Assembly (NCBI GenBank): GCA_021234155.1
Contig: JAJEKV010000001.1
Location: 2,998,007 to 3,062,006, forward strand
Length of the DNA stretch: 64,000 bases
Source of the DNA: Isoetes taiwanensis
Lineage: Eukaryota > Streptophyta > Lycopodiopsida > Isoetales > Isoetaceae
Direction of reading: 5' to 3'
Positions within the stretch are counted from its first letter, which is position 1. Each line of letters starts with the position of its first letter. Shown piece by piece: positions 33,950-46,046 of the stretch. The position numbers and the translations under genes were made by a program. A model generated the notes under the pieces. It made no database searches, was not told the origin of the DNA, and saw only the letters and a program-made list of their open reading frames with translations.

Positions 33950-34073
33950 GGCAACTCTAAGGATGGCCTTTCCTTCTTCGTTGTAAGCAAAAAAGAGCAG
34001 TCTTTCATGGCAGTCCCCAGGCTTGCATGATTCGTTGTTAGCAAAAAAGAGCAGTCTTTCATGGCAGTCTCAA
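33950..34073 (-). CDS. candidate 3' exon with an in-frame internal duplication
   Basis: On the minus strand, after acceptor GGTTGGTCTTGCAG, the frame reads LETAMKDCSFLLTT, NHASLG, then TAMKDCSFLLTT again and KKERPSLELPT with a stop. A ~57 base segment has been duplicated in frame (34028-34073 and 33973-34015). The family is unknown. It may belong to the same minus-strand gene as the exon-like segments up to 36592, but linkage is unproven. Confidence 0.25.
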
Positions 34074-34554
34074 GCCTGCAAGACCAACCACCTATGCTTA
34101 ACTTGAATATTATTGGTAGGAAAAGATGCATCTACTTCTTGATATTCCAAAGCTCATACCGAACTCCTACATAGTGTGCTTCCCTGGCAAAATAAAATAT
34201 AGCATGTTAAAACGGAGAGGACTATCCTGATAAAAAGTGCCTTAGAAAACAATCATTCTACTTAAGCGTTGAAGAGAGACTAAGAGAAAAGATGGTTTAA
34301 ATTAATGCGGAAGACGTAAGTAAATATAAAGACAATCAGAGATAGTGACAGGCTACTTGCTTGAAAAAGGAACAAACAATCAGAGATAATGACAGGCTAC
34401 CTGCTCGAAAAAGGAACTCCTTTTGCTCCCATATTTTGCACAAGCTAAGAAAGGAGATGGCAATCCCCTTCCAAGATACAAAATTCCTTCAAAGAAAACG
34501 CTAAACATTCAGTGCCCAAGTCTCAATTAAAGGAGAAGGAAAAAAACCAACCTG

Positions 34555-34612
34555 TACACTTCTTAGTAGCCGACAGAATGTTCTGGCAGAACCTTGCGAA
34601 CATCCAAGCATA
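34555..34612 (-). CDS. candidate exon, unknown protein
   Basis: The minus strand shows a possible acceptor TGAATATAG and donor ACAG|GTTGG. Two frames stay open: SYAWMFARFCQNILSATKKC, or VMLGCSQGSARTFCRLLRSV with one base of phase. I cannot decide the phase or the family. Confidence 0.2.
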
Positions 34613-34770
34613 ACTCTATATTCACTATGATCTTTTGAGAATGCTTCTTGAAAATAGACAAATTCATCATTTCACATCATTGGTCAGAATGCAAGATTGC
34701 AATCTTATTGTATGGGAAGAGTGAGACTTCATCATGCTGGTCATAGCTAGCCATCACCATACTGCATATA

Positions 34771-34815
34771 CCTGAACATATTGCACTTCAGGCCACTTGA
34801 TAGACCAAGCTATCA
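34771..34815 (-). CDS. candidate short exon, unknown protein
   Basis: The minus strand shows acceptor TCTGTTGTAG, then 45 bases encoding VIAWSIKWPEVQYVQ, then donor GTATATGC. In phase 0 it would follow directly on the segment at 35573-35630, which ends in phase 0. The family is not recognised. Confidence 0.3.
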
Positions 34816-35554
34816 CCTACAACAGACAAATTCAAATCAAAATTGTACATGGCACAATGATAGAGCAAACGTAAATTTGATATTTCACATATTCGTTACT
34901 TATCAAGGAATCCCTGAAAGCTCAAGGAAAAGTTGTAGAGAAGTTAAAACTTAATAAATGAGGCAAAAAAAAAAAACATTACAAACTGAGAATAAGAATA
35001 TTTGGCGAGATGACAATATGCCATCTTTTGAAAATAGGCATAAATTTAGTGCAGGAAGTAAGTAAAAGATAGTAAAAGATAGCATCAACTTTTATCATGT
35101 CATAGGGCTTAACCAAAGAAGTCAGGCATGTACAACTTGAACCTGTTAATGGCATGATTCAAATGTGTACCACAGCTTGAAAATGCTTTACCTTCTCTTG
35201 AACTTGACATGCATGCAAGAGCAGATAGTGCAAGGTATCCTCATGTTAGGCAAGATATAGCAATGCTAAGCAGACTAACAATGCATCAAATGGTACATCA
35301 AAATGTCGCTTGTTTACTCTAGTTTAAACTGCTATAAATAGATAGACAGTCGTGCACAAAAGAGATTTGGATTTTCTACCTTAGCAAGGATGTGCATCTA
35401 TCATGTCAATTGTGTAGAAAGGCATCACAAAGCATATGGGGTAAAGATATGAAGCTCGAAAGATCTACTTTGATGAAGATGGTCTTGCTGAGCTTTAGCT
35501 ACATGTCACTTTCTGGGTAACTTATAGAAGATAAGGAACAGAAAATGCCCACCT

Positions 35555-35630
35555 CATGGTTTGGAGCAAGCAGAACTTGTACGCTTCCTGCTAACCCATA
35601 TGCTCTGAAGATATCAGCTTGCAGCACACC
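35555..35630 (-). CDS. candidate exon, unknown protein
   Basis: The minus strand shows acceptor TCCTTCATCAG, about 76 bases encoding VLQADIFRAYGLAGSVQVLL and APNHE, then donor GTGGGC. The composition is strongly protein-like. Read together with the 34.8 kb segment it gives ...LLAPNHE then VIAWSIKWPEVQYVQ. I do not recognise the protein. Confidence 0.35.
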
Positions 35631-36316
35631 TGATGAAGGATAAATCAAGCAGCAAACAATTAGCTACTGATGCAAACGTTTCTTCAAGCACGTAGATGTA
35701 TCAAGGATACAACTTGAATGACCAAAATGTCATGGGGCTTCTTAACATAAAGCAGAAGCATCAAGGACTTACAATTTGAGAGGTACTAATTACCAAAATG
35801 TAGTGCTCTGTACAAAGGTATCATTGCCCCTGAAAGCCAGACATCTCTGAATTTTGGCCTCACATTTCTAGCCTTTTATTCCTGTTTAAATACTTAGTGC
35901 CATTGTGTAATAGATTCTCTAGACTTAGATGAACAATAATAAAGCAATAGCAACTCATCAAAGGAAATGCATTGTGCAAGTTTGCCTCTACAAATTGCAC
36001 AAAAGAAGCTTGAATAAACAAAAAGCAGATTATATTAGTTAGCTCGCGAAAGGAAATGCATTGTGTATGCTAGTTTGCCTCCATAAATTGCACAAACGAA
36101 GATTGTGTATGGTTTGGTGCTAGCACAATTAGAAATTATGATGGCCATATGGAAGCTTTAGGGTGTTAAACTCAAGTTCCCTCATGTTTTGCAGTAGATT
36201 CAAAAGCTTAATGAGGTTGCACTTCTAGGCTGTACAAACAAAGCAAGTACAGATTTTCCTAAGCTGGGGTTCACAAATATAAGAATATGCATGTGAAGAT
36301 AAGGAACAAATGCTCA

Positions 36317-36592
36317 CCTTAGGGTTTCTTGATGCAGCAAATCCCGATGCATATACCCTGAGGAAGATCAAGATTAAAAACAAAATCGAACCTCCAAACC
36401 TCTGCAATACTTAGAAATAAAACATACAGAGTTACATCGCTTCAAACAAAAACCCTGCATCTGCATACCATCACGAATTTTGGATACAGATGGTCGTAGC
36501 TCCTGTACACTCAGCTTCTGAGCTACAGAACGTTGCTCTAGCCTTTGTAGCCGAGAGGTAAACATCGTATCTACCGTCGTTGAGGCTGTCAC
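36317..36592 (-). CDS. candidate 5' exons, unknown protein
   Basis: On the minus strand an ATG at 36592 opens MTASTTVDTMFTSRLQRLEQ and RSVAQKLSVQELRPSVSKIR, ending at a donor (GATG|GTATGC) near 36470. After acceptor GTATTGCAG a second segment, 36395-36317, reads FGGSILFLILIFLRVYASGF then AASRNPK and donor GTGAGC. The second holds a membrane-spanning stretch if read in this frame; the phase set by the first donor favours a different frame, so the join is uncertain. A ~45 base repeated block (GGAAATGCATTGTG... GCACAAA) lies nearby at 35963-36094. Confidence 0.3.
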
Positions 36593-36831
36593 CGCACTGA
36601 CTCTACCTCGAAGGATCTGCTGCTGTGACTGACTTTCTCTGGCATCTGCCTGGATTACTTTCTAAATGGAGACGATCTTCTTTACCTGTATTCGAACATG
36701 GGAGATACAGCATAAGCAGGAAAAGAAATCTTGGGGACGGATACCAAGCCACGAAATCCCAAAGCTCCAAAAATCATAACGAATTAATTTTCTGCAATTT
36801 TTGGATAATCGGAATATTTTCCGGCTACTAA

Positions 36832-37797
36832 AAACCTTGAAATCTTAGGAAATCATGCTAAAAAAAATTCCAAAAAAGTTTTTGGCCAAACCTGAAAATC
36901 CCAAATTAACAAGATTGATACGATAAGGGCAACAAAGGCTCCCATTTTGCAGGAGCAAAGAAATTTACCTATGTGGTGCTTGAATTGACCTGTTGATCAC
37001 TGAATGGGCGGAATCGTTTGCCCAAGTTCTATTTTGGAGTATTGCCAACCCCCAGATGGCGTCACCAAAACTCTATTCCAGAACAAGGAGATTACACAAT
37101 TTTAAATCATGTAAAAATAAGAACACTACAACATAGGCATAATTCAAACACAAATCCATTTTACAATTTATAAACAACTTGTGAGTTTTTGAGGCCTAGG
37201 TGCAATCAAGTCATATTTCTCATGCTATCATATGTCTTACATCGGCTCGATAAAAGCCCGGAAGGGCTTTTTAAATTGTCCGAAGAGGCAAATCTTATTT
37301 GATGAAGGATTAAGAATATTCCCTTGGCAAACTCTTGCTTTGATGGGGGTTGAGTATATTCCTTTGATTCTCAAGTCATCTGCAGGTATTTAATAGGTAG
37401 TTAATGTCATGTATGACCTATTGTGATGAGGTTGACATACTGTTAGACATGTGTTAGCAAGGTTTTCTAGCCCTGGCTATGGCGGACATAGCTCTTGTAT
37501 CTATTTTTTAAATTTGATTTCTTCGGCAAGTGTTGGATTTTTTTCTTCAAGCTTCTTTGCCTAACGTTGTGGGGATTTTTAAAGCCGGCAAATATGTCTG
37601 ACAACCAAGAATCAAGCATTTGCTTCCATATGATTTAGGCAAAGCTTTTCTTGTTTCTTTTTCTGGCGATCGAGGCATGCATGTTGGGTGAAAGCCACGT
37701 CCAGAGGCTTCCAAATGTTTATCGGACAATATGGTTAGTCTGATGAATAGATTTGTGGCATCCGTGGAATTTTGAATCACAAAAAATAAGCATTCAA
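36832..37797. other. intergenic, no gene recognised
   Basis: No open frame of interest, repeat pair or splice-bounded segment was seen. Confidence 0.4.
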
Positions 37798-37812
37798 GGC
37801 TTAAACATCCGC

Positions 37813-38357
37813 CCTCTCTGCCCCTGTTATGACCTTCATCCTGAGACTGTGGAGCATTGTCTGGTTTTATGCCCTCACTTGCAGGCTGCCTGGGATTGGG
37901 TTAGGGCTCGGTTTCAGGTGAGATTGACTAGCCAGCAGTTGCTGCTTCATGTGTATCCTGGTGCTTGGCCGCTCTTGCGGAAGCAAGCCTTGCATCTGTG
38001 TGGCTTGGTTGGCGTGGCTGATTTGGAAGCGGCGGCGGTTGTGGATCTTTCAGGGGATTCAGCAGCCTGCAGCCTGCAGCCTCTCTGATTCCTCGACTCA
38101 GGTACAAGCTATTTCAAAGCTTTCTGGTGTTCCCAGGATTGGTAGAGCGGAAGTTTGCCATTTGGCAGGACTTCTTGGGTATTGTAGATGGTGATGGTCG
38201 GTTTGTACAGCAGTAGAGTTGCAATTTTTCTGTGAGTTTGTTGTGGAGTGTCGAGGTATCGCTGTCTCTTTGAGGCAGTTCTCCTTCCTCCTCACTTGCT
38301 TTGTAACATTACCATTCTTTTAATATATTGACGACACAGTTCTTCAAAAAAAAAAGG
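37813..38357 (+). mobile_element. L1-type LINE, short 5'-truncated insertion
   Basis: Begins directly in the C-terminal zinc-finger region of L1 ORF2: LCPCYDLHPETVEHCLVLCP, HLQAAWDWVRARFQVRLTSQ and, in other frames, the KRRR-containing tail. It ends GTTCTTC plus A10. A 15 base target duplication flanks it (GGCTTAAACATCCGC at 37798-37812, and the same with one change at 38358-38372). The 3' end word GTTCTTC(A)n is shared with the L1 copies at 39.35 kb and 61.6 kb, so they belong to one lineage. Confidence 0.8.
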
Positions 38358-39353
38358 GGCCTAAACATCCGCAGGGCTTCTTAATGGTTCTACTTGTCTG
38401 ACATATTTCAAGTATTCCACAGGTTTTTATCCAAGATTTTGTCTTGAATTATGTCGGCAGATCTTCCTAATCATGGAAGGACATGAGGTTTCTCGCTTAG
38501 AACATATTCTCTGTGTGCATTCTATTTTTTGTCTCTTCTGCTCTTCATAGGGTTTCAATACTGCTTGAGAGTTGTTTATGTTTTTATTTTCATTCTTACA
38601 GATTCAGTTCATGTGTCTTTGGATTCAGAGTTTTAATACTAACACTTCACCATTGTGCCAATCATCTTGCCTATGCTTCTAATCCATCACAAAGCAAAGC
38701 TTGCTTACAAAAGAGGGATTCTAATATATATGATATATATGACATTATATCTCTTTGAACCTTTGTCTAACCCTCTGATTATGATAGAGACCTTGCATTT
38801 GAGTCATTTGACTATAAGTATGGAAAGTTCAATACCCAATTCGATCATGACAGTGGAATCTTTTTCTACCTTTTGGAGCTCCAACCAGCGGCCTTTGCTT
38901 GGTGGCTTTGGCTTTTGCAAAGTAGAATTTGATGGTATTTTCTTTTTCCTTTCCTAGCTTTCAATATAATAATGGCATGTGTAGGGTTCTGATGGCCAAA
39001 CATACTTTGATACTTTTGTATATCTTGCACTGCGTTGTAATGGGTCTATGTTTTGCAGGTTTGTGCTCTGAGAGACTTTTTGAATATGACTTTTTTTATG
39101 TTTGTTGAATCTCTAACTATGTAAGGATTAGTCCTTGATCTGTGCAACATCCTTATGTATTTGAAATTCTATAAAGTTTGGATTTCTTTGTTGGCCCATC
39201 ATTCAAATCTCATAAGCATATTGGAAGGATAGTATAGGGGTAAAACATCCATATGATCCAACCATTTTTTTCATGTTCGTTGTTTATGTGGCCTTTGGTG
39301 TTTTGATCTATGACATGTGTTATATGGTGGCAAGATTTTATAACTTCAGAGTT

Positions 39354-42300
39354 TTTTTTTTTTTTTGAAGAACGTGTTTTACTTCATGTTATACACTCAA
39401 AATATTACAAAGTACTTCCAGAAGTAAGAAATGTCCCTGAAGCATCAATCACTTTTAGATGATCACTCCATATTGGAATTTTAATACGATCAGGCCAATT
39501 GGAGATCTGAAAGCAATTATACAACTTCTTACGAATTTCTTGAAGCACCACCTGAGAAGAAATACGCTTATCATAAAAGACCTTTCTTCGCCTTCGCTTC
39601 CATACACTCCATATTAGCCAAGACTTTGCCATGTGAAATGCAATCCTTTTAGAAGCAGTCCACTGATTTGGATAAATACCCAAAAGAAAGTGCTGACTAT
39701 CCAAAGATACTCCAAAAAGAGAATGCAGCCAGGACCTAAGACTACTCAGCTCTGCACACAAATATAAACAGTGCTCCAATGTTTCAATGCACCGCTCACA
39801 CATTGAGCAAAGTGGGCTTACTCCCGGCTTAAAGCGATGAACCATCTCATTAACTCTCAAAGAGCGATGAATCACCTGCCAAAGTAGAACATTTACCTTT
39901 AGAAGATTATATTTAGACCAAACAAGGTTCCAGATGGATTGCCATTGAGAAGGCAAAGTCTGTAAGTGCCATTTTCGAGAAGGTGATAAAGTATTTGAGG
40001 AGGTAAGCAACCTGTAGCATGAACTTACTAGCTTCTTGCCTTCTTTAATACCTTGAACAAAGTTCCAGCATCGCTTGTTACCCATCTTCTTAATTAGAGG
40101 AAGAGCACTTGCTAGATAAGCCCATATACTGATATCTTTATCCAACAACCCATATGTCTCCTGAAACCATTGCCAAGGAGCAATGTCAATACCAAAATAC
40201 CATTGTTCAATAGAAATAATACCTGCTCTCCTCCACCTCGCTTGGGAATGCGCATGCATAAATTCTACAACTGGGTGTAGTTGTCCATGAGTATACAGAG
40301 GCAACCACAGAAAGGGGGAAGATGCCTGGAGACAAGCTTCCCAATCAAATGTAATCACCTGTTGGACTACCTTCCAGGCCCGAAGCAAGCCTTTCAGTAC
40401 TGAAGAGGCATGTGAAGAAGCTTTCAATGGATATAACAATGCCCAAGGGAGCTCAATTCTCACACCTCGCTTATGAAAAACCATACACTTCTTTACTGAT
40501 TGTTTAAGTAACTTCATACCTGGTGATGCACAATCATCTTTCAACAAACTAAACAATAGCTTAGAAGCTAAGACCTTACCCTGTAAAGAAAGATCCAACA
40601 TACCAAGTCCTCCTTGATACATTTCTTCCATGCCACCTTCACAGTGCCTCCTTGATCGGTACACCAGACAAAATCTCTTACAATCTTTTTTATCTCTACA
40701 AACTTAGTGTTTAATACTGACTTAGCTACTTGAATTCTACCTGCCAAGGATAACTTTGAACCTCTCCACCAAATCAGTTGCCTTTGTAAATTTAAGATAA
40801 TTTCATCCCATGCTTCATTCATGTCAATATCTAAACCAAAGGGGACTCCTAGAAGCTTTGTCTTTGCAGATGGTACAACAACCTTCCAGGCATACTCATA
40901 TAAAAAATGCGGAACTGCTGCCTTCCCCACCCATAAAGCACTACACAACCCAATTAAGGAGACAACCAGATGCAATTGAAAATATATCCAAAATATTTTT
41001 GATTATCTGCACATTATTCTCTTCACCATCCACTAGCAAGAAGGTATCGTCTGCAAACTGATTAACCAAAACCTGTTCACCTTCCTCCAATAATAATCCC
41101 TTTACCAAACCATCCTTTTCAGCCTCATGCAATAGTTGCGAAAGTCTTTTTGCCACTATAGTAAACAAAAAAGGAGCTAAAGGGCAACCTTGCCTTATTT
41201 AACGTTCAATTGGAAAAAGCACCAATGGTTCTCCATGATACAGTACTACCCCCTTAGCAGAAATCAACATTTTTTGCATCGTAGATCGGAAACCAGACCC
41301 AAATCCCAATTTCAAAAGCATGGCATCCAAGAAAGTTCACTTCACACTATCATAAGCTTTAGCAAAATCCAATTTTAAATATAGAAGATTTTGACCTGAA
41401 CATTGGGCCCAATGAACTCCTTCATATGCTGCCACTATATTATGAAAAATTTGCCGACCTGGAAGAAAGCCTGACTGAACCGCATCTATTCTCAATCCCA
41501 AAACCTGTTTAAGTCTTTCTGCATAGGCTTTTGCAATAATTTTATAAATAGTAGATAGAAGAGTTATTGGGCGCCAATCATGAATGCTCACAGGTTCTTT
41601 CACTTTAGGAATAAGAGAAATCAAACCCGTATTCAAAATCCTATCAAATTGATGTGAAGTACACAAATCTTTGTAGGCCTCCATAATGCTTACCGACGTC
41701 CATTCCCAATACCTTTTAAAAAATTCTACAGGGATACCATCCATACCTAGACATTTATCTGAAGCCAACTCAAATGTTGTTGCTCGCAATTCAGACATGG
41801 AAAGTGGAGCCTCTAACAATTGAGATTCCTCTTGTGAAAGAATTGCATGAACCTTAGAAAGCACAATATCCTGCATTACATCTTCATGAGGCAAGTGTTT
41901 GACCTTAAAAAAAGTTTCAAAGTATTGAGTAAGGGACTGCTTAATCTCATTTAGCTCTGTCATTACCCTCCCATCCGGCAGAGATAAAGAGTGCATAGTA
42001 GCTGCATACCTCTTCTGCTTTGAAGCTCTAAAAAATAGCTTATTACAACGATCTCCATCTTTCAGCCAGGTTAATCCAGATTTAACTCGTGCTGATTGAA
42101 TTTGGGCCACTTCAAGACCACGAATAGCATCAATAACCTGTTGCAATCTAAAAGAGTCCGTACCCACTTTCTTAAGCTCCTCTAATTCAGCATATAACTT
42201 ACTTAATGTCTCTTTTTCTTCACGAACTCGTTGCGCTCCCCACCTTTTCGCAAAAATCTTGACATTTGCCAAAGCCTCAACAATTCTTCGCATACCATGT

Positions 42301-42417
42301 TGTTGAGATGAAGCCTTTTGCCAAGCCTCCTGACATCCTGCTTCAAACTCCTCATTAGGCAACCATCTAGTATTCAATTTAAATACCGTTTTAACCTTTT
42401 GTCGTTTTTCTCGTTTT
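39354..42417 (-). mobile_element. L1-type LINE, 5'-truncated, with target duplications
   Basis: Minus-strand element of about 3.06 kb flanked by TAACTTCAGAGTT at 39341-39353 and 42418-42430, ending GTTCTTC plus a 12-15 base A-run (T-run on the plus strand, 39354 onward). It enters ORF2 after the endonuclease (TVFKLNTRWLPNEEFEAG), and 41337-42377 stays open: VKSGLTWLKDGDRCNKLFFR, CLGMDGIPVEFFKRYW, TGLISLIPKVKE, SGFLPGRQIFHN and LDFAKAYDSVK. Frames shift near 41337, 41170 and 40950. The RT boxes are IRQGCPLAP (in part) and NQFADDTFLLVDG. A further open frame 40664-39405 carries the C-terminal zf-RVT region CSMCERCIETLEHCLYLC. It cannot move itself. Close similarity to the 59-61.6 kb copy indicates recent activity of the family. 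Confidence 0.9.
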
Positions 42418-42599
42418 TAACTTCAGAGTTGTGAAGTGACCATACCATTTATATTATTCCAAGTGAACATTTTTTTTGTGGACATTTTTTAAGATATAGA
42501 ACTTAACACTAAAAAAACTATAATTTTGAACAGGTCCATGTGAATTGACAAATAAAAATAATAAAATGGCAATGTTAGTATGCATCATCAGGAATTTTA

Positions 42600-43290
42600 T
42601 TAGGTCCTTAGCGTAAGATGGAGGAGATTGTGCGTATCGTCAGGGATTTAGGAGCTGTGGTCAAGGTAGTTTGGGTGAAGTGCATTAAACCTAAGCAGTT
42701 GCTGGTCTTAGAATGTTAGATTTTCACCTCCAAAGTAAGTTGATGATATCAAAGTTTATTTGGAGGATTCTCATTAGTAAAGATGATTCTTCTGGCCTGA
42801 GGTTGCGATGCAGTCAATTCAGAATTGTCTTCCATTTCCTAAGGCCACCATTAAGCCTCTCCTTCCCTGGGCTTTGCTTTTATCATATACATCTGTATCC
42901 TAATGCTTCTCCCTTTCTAAAAGGATTGTTTGTTGCCCGGGACACTGTCCATGTCCAGTTGTCTACTCCATGCTAGTGGATTCCTTTACAGGACACTCCT
43001 GAGAATGTGCCTCTAAGTGTTATTGTTCATCCAAAGACACAATGACGATGGATAGCAGTTAGTATAAGCACTATTGCAACTTGGTATGAGTCTGGTCATT
43101 TCATGTCATGGGAAGCATTTAGAACAAAATTCTTGTTGTATAGATGGGATAGAGTAATTTGGACTCGTATTGATGCATTGTTGCCACAGGATTCTGGCCC
43201 ACAAATTGAAGTAACTATACGGGATTGCCATCAGGGTATCAAGGCAGCGCTTTATTTCTTCTGTGTATAAATTGCTTCTGTAACCTTAAA
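42600..43290 (+). mobile_element. old L1-type ORF2 fragment
   Basis: Translations in several frames match the region after the L1 RT domain: VVWVKCIKPKQL, LDFHLQSKLMISKFIWRIL, SPFLKGLFVARDTV and, further on, SWEAFRTKFLLYRWDRVIW. The first blocks align with GLGMLDLSLQGKVLASKLLF of the neighbouring L1 but are much more diverged, so this is a separate and older subfamily. No boundaries are visible. Confidence 0.55.
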
Positions 43291-44959
43291 TCTTGCCTCC
43301 GTCTAATAGATATGGGGCTTAACAGGCTTTCCCTCTTGTAGTATCTTATTGGAAAAGATGTAAAGGGAGGCCTAACAGTATTGGAAAAGAGTCGTGCATC
43401 AACCAACATACATAAAGTATTCCAACTAAGTTCACATGAAGTGGATGCGAGGACATGGCATGAGCAAGATAAAAGTATGACATATCCATACTAAAGCCAA
43501 TAAGAATAACCACCCAGCGCAAGAAGCAATAAAGCACTAGAGCACTATGCAAATCGGACCATCTCAAGTGCACTCACATGTACAAGTATATCAATGCATA
43601 TCTCAAATGCAAATCAAATTCATGATTGTGAAAGGTATTTATCTTAAACGGATTACACCGTGTGGCCCTCTTTAAGGAGGGTTGTGCTATCACATCATTA
43701 AGAACATAAGGCTTGCAATAAGAATCAATAACATCATAGGGTTTGGGCTTGCAACAAGAGTTGGATAATTGAATTGAATTGAATTGAATCAAATTGAAGG
43801 ATTTTTATCATCCAAGAAGAGAGACAAGGATCCCATCATGACCTACTCAGAATATACTGTAGAATTTATTCTATTCTATTCTATCAGATCAATGAATCCA
43901 CAATTTCAATCGTCCTAAGTGAGGACCTTTGCCCTTAGCAAAGTGCAAAAGGATATCCAGTTGCGGAGAAAGCAAAGTGGTACTGACCTTCCCAGCAAGA
44001 AGAACGAGATGGGCATGGTGCAATATCACTTGACTTCACGTAACAGGAAAATAAATAGCTTTGTTCATCTTTGCCAATTTAATAAATAGCTTTGTTCATT
44101 TTTTCCAATTTCGTGCTTTTGCTCTAATCTGTATTAAGGTGTCATGATTTCTAAGCCCTATTCTGGCATGGAAACCTCATCAATCCAAGGTTTTCACATT
44201 GCCCACATGGCAAAAGTATGTTGCAACAGAAGTACTAATAGAATATGTAACCTCTATTACTTGAATTGAGAGTCAAACATGTGACTATCATTCCATACCG
44301 TCTTTTCCAGCTTATCTAGACATATTGAGTGATGAATCCAATTCATCTACAAGATTTTATTCCCATAGTTTTAATATGATAAATGCACCATCTGATCTAC
44401 ATGTCAAACGGCTTTGAGGTTGTTGCAGTCTTATTAAGAATCTGTTCCATTCAATAATTTTCATTGTCATAGACAATAAATTATACACAAGATGTCATTG
44501 AGTCCTACAAGGTAGGCATCATGCCAAAAAAATAATTATCGTACTCATAAAGTTGTGTAGTTGTTGCATTCATGCAACTGCACTTGCTTTAAATCGAAGC
44601 AAATATTCTTTACAGATTAATCACAAGCTAGTGAAGCGTGGATATTTCCAATATAATCTTTTTTGAATAATGAATTGCCAAATGAAGCCAACGAATTTCT
44701 TGAGGAATAAATACATTAAGCCATCATAAAACAAACCCATATAATTGTAAAGCGAGCAATCCTTCATACTAGATGAGAGTAAATTCCGTTGGGCCACTTA
44801 TATTGATGTTTAGCCTCGTATTCAAGCCTGTTCATGTTTGTGGTCTCAACACTAGAAAAACAAATGCCCTTTTCAAGTATATATTGACCTAAGGGCCAGG
44901 TTCAACTTTAGATTCCTGGCAATCAGACATGCTAAGGATGAGACAGAGAGCAGTGGGAA
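43291..44959. other. intergenic with short pentamer runs
   Basis: No gene is recognised. Runs of (AATTG)4 at 43772-43791 and (TATTC)3 at 43867-43882 recall LINE-II tails, but no LINE-II coding sequence lies next to them. Confidence 0.4.
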
Positions 44960-44967
44960 GTTAAAAC

Positions 44968-46038
44968 CATGGTTACCGGGAACGGCGTTCCGAACGCCGT
45001 TCCAGTTCCGAACACGTTCCGGGGCATGCCACGTTCCGAGAACTTTTGTTCCCGTTCCAAATGTGCATGTTACCCGGAACGCCGTTCCGACAACGTTCCG
45101 GTAAGTTGGGAACGTTGTTCCCAATTATAAAATTTGTTTTGACCATTTTCTTCATCTTTTTTTCTTATTTTTCACTTTTACTTTTGCAAATTTCGATTTT
45201 GGTAGGTTGGGTCCTCTGATATTCATTCGTAACAGGGCAGAAAGCCCTTCTCCTCTCTTTTTGTTTCCACCTGAGTGGCCGCCATACACGTAAGAAACGG
45301 ATTCGATTTCAAATTCGGCTCGGCCAGAGAGGAGGAGAAGCAAAACAACGCTGACCCTTCGATTCAGTCAAATTCCAGAGATTAGGTAGAGAGCAAGCAA
45401 AACGCCCCTTCTTTTCCTTCTTCTTCATTAGAATAGGTAGTAAATGTCTGTATCATTGTTGAAAACTAGCCCGGCCCCATTGGGGAGAATCAAGTTCCAT
45501 TTGCTGCCACATAACAATACATTGATTGAATCATTCTTAAGGTATGTTCTTCTGCATTTATTTATTTTATTCATACTCATAGAGCTGAAGCAAAACTAGT
45601 ATTTGATTGATTTTCGTGCATTTGTTTTGTTTATTGCTCTTTAGTTAAATGGAAGAAGAATCCCATGCCAAGCCCAAGTTTAAGCGTGATGCATCTAAAT
45701 GGTGGGATGGAGTGGATCTTGTTGGTGTTCCACCTACAACTGGTGGTGCCAGGAAGTGGTGTTGAAGATATTGCAAGAAAGTGATGTTTTTATGTTTATA
45801 TTTATAAGAATATGTAATACAGTAAGCCTTATTTTCATTTGGCCATTATTATACATCACCCTTTGACATTTTAAACTTGAAAACTAGTTCAATAGGTTAA
45901 TTAGCTCATGGGAACACCAAATCCATTTTCAAAATTTATTTTTTCCAAAGTTGGATGTTCCCGTTCCGAAGTGTTCCGGTTCCGGTTCCGGAATTTGGGG
46001 TGCCGTTCCGGCTCCCGTTCCGGTTCCGGGTAACCATG
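44968..46038 (+). mobile_element. hAT-like DNA transposon, 1071 bp, non-autonomous
   Basis: Exact 8 bp direct repeats GTTAAAAC flank the unit (44960-44967 and 46039-46046), the hallmark target duplication length of hAT elements. The ends are inverted: CATGGTTACC(C)GGAAC on both sides. Subterminal zones at 44978-45110 and 45958-46030 are packed with GGAACG/CGTTCC words, often as palindromes such as GGAACGGCGTTCC and GGAACGCCGTTCC; in hAT elements such clusters bind transposase. Inside, 45649-45790 encodes a BED-finger-like remnant of a transposase N-terminus. The catalytic domain is absent, so it would need a related source. Orientation follows the BED remnant. Confidence 0.8.
45649..45790 (+). 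pseudogene. BED zinc-finger-like remnant of a hAT transposase
   Basis: An ATG at 45650 opens MEEESHAKPKFKRDASKWWD, GVDLVGVPPTTGGARKWC, a stop, then RYCKK. The spacing W...W-x-C-x2-C fits the first half of a BED finger (aromatic residues plus Cys pair); the following His residues are not visible. An in-frame TGA between the conserved Trp/Cys and RYCKK breaks it. Its place inside an 8 bp-duplicating element supports the hAT reading. Confidence 0.5.
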
Positions 46039-46046
46039 GTTAAAAC

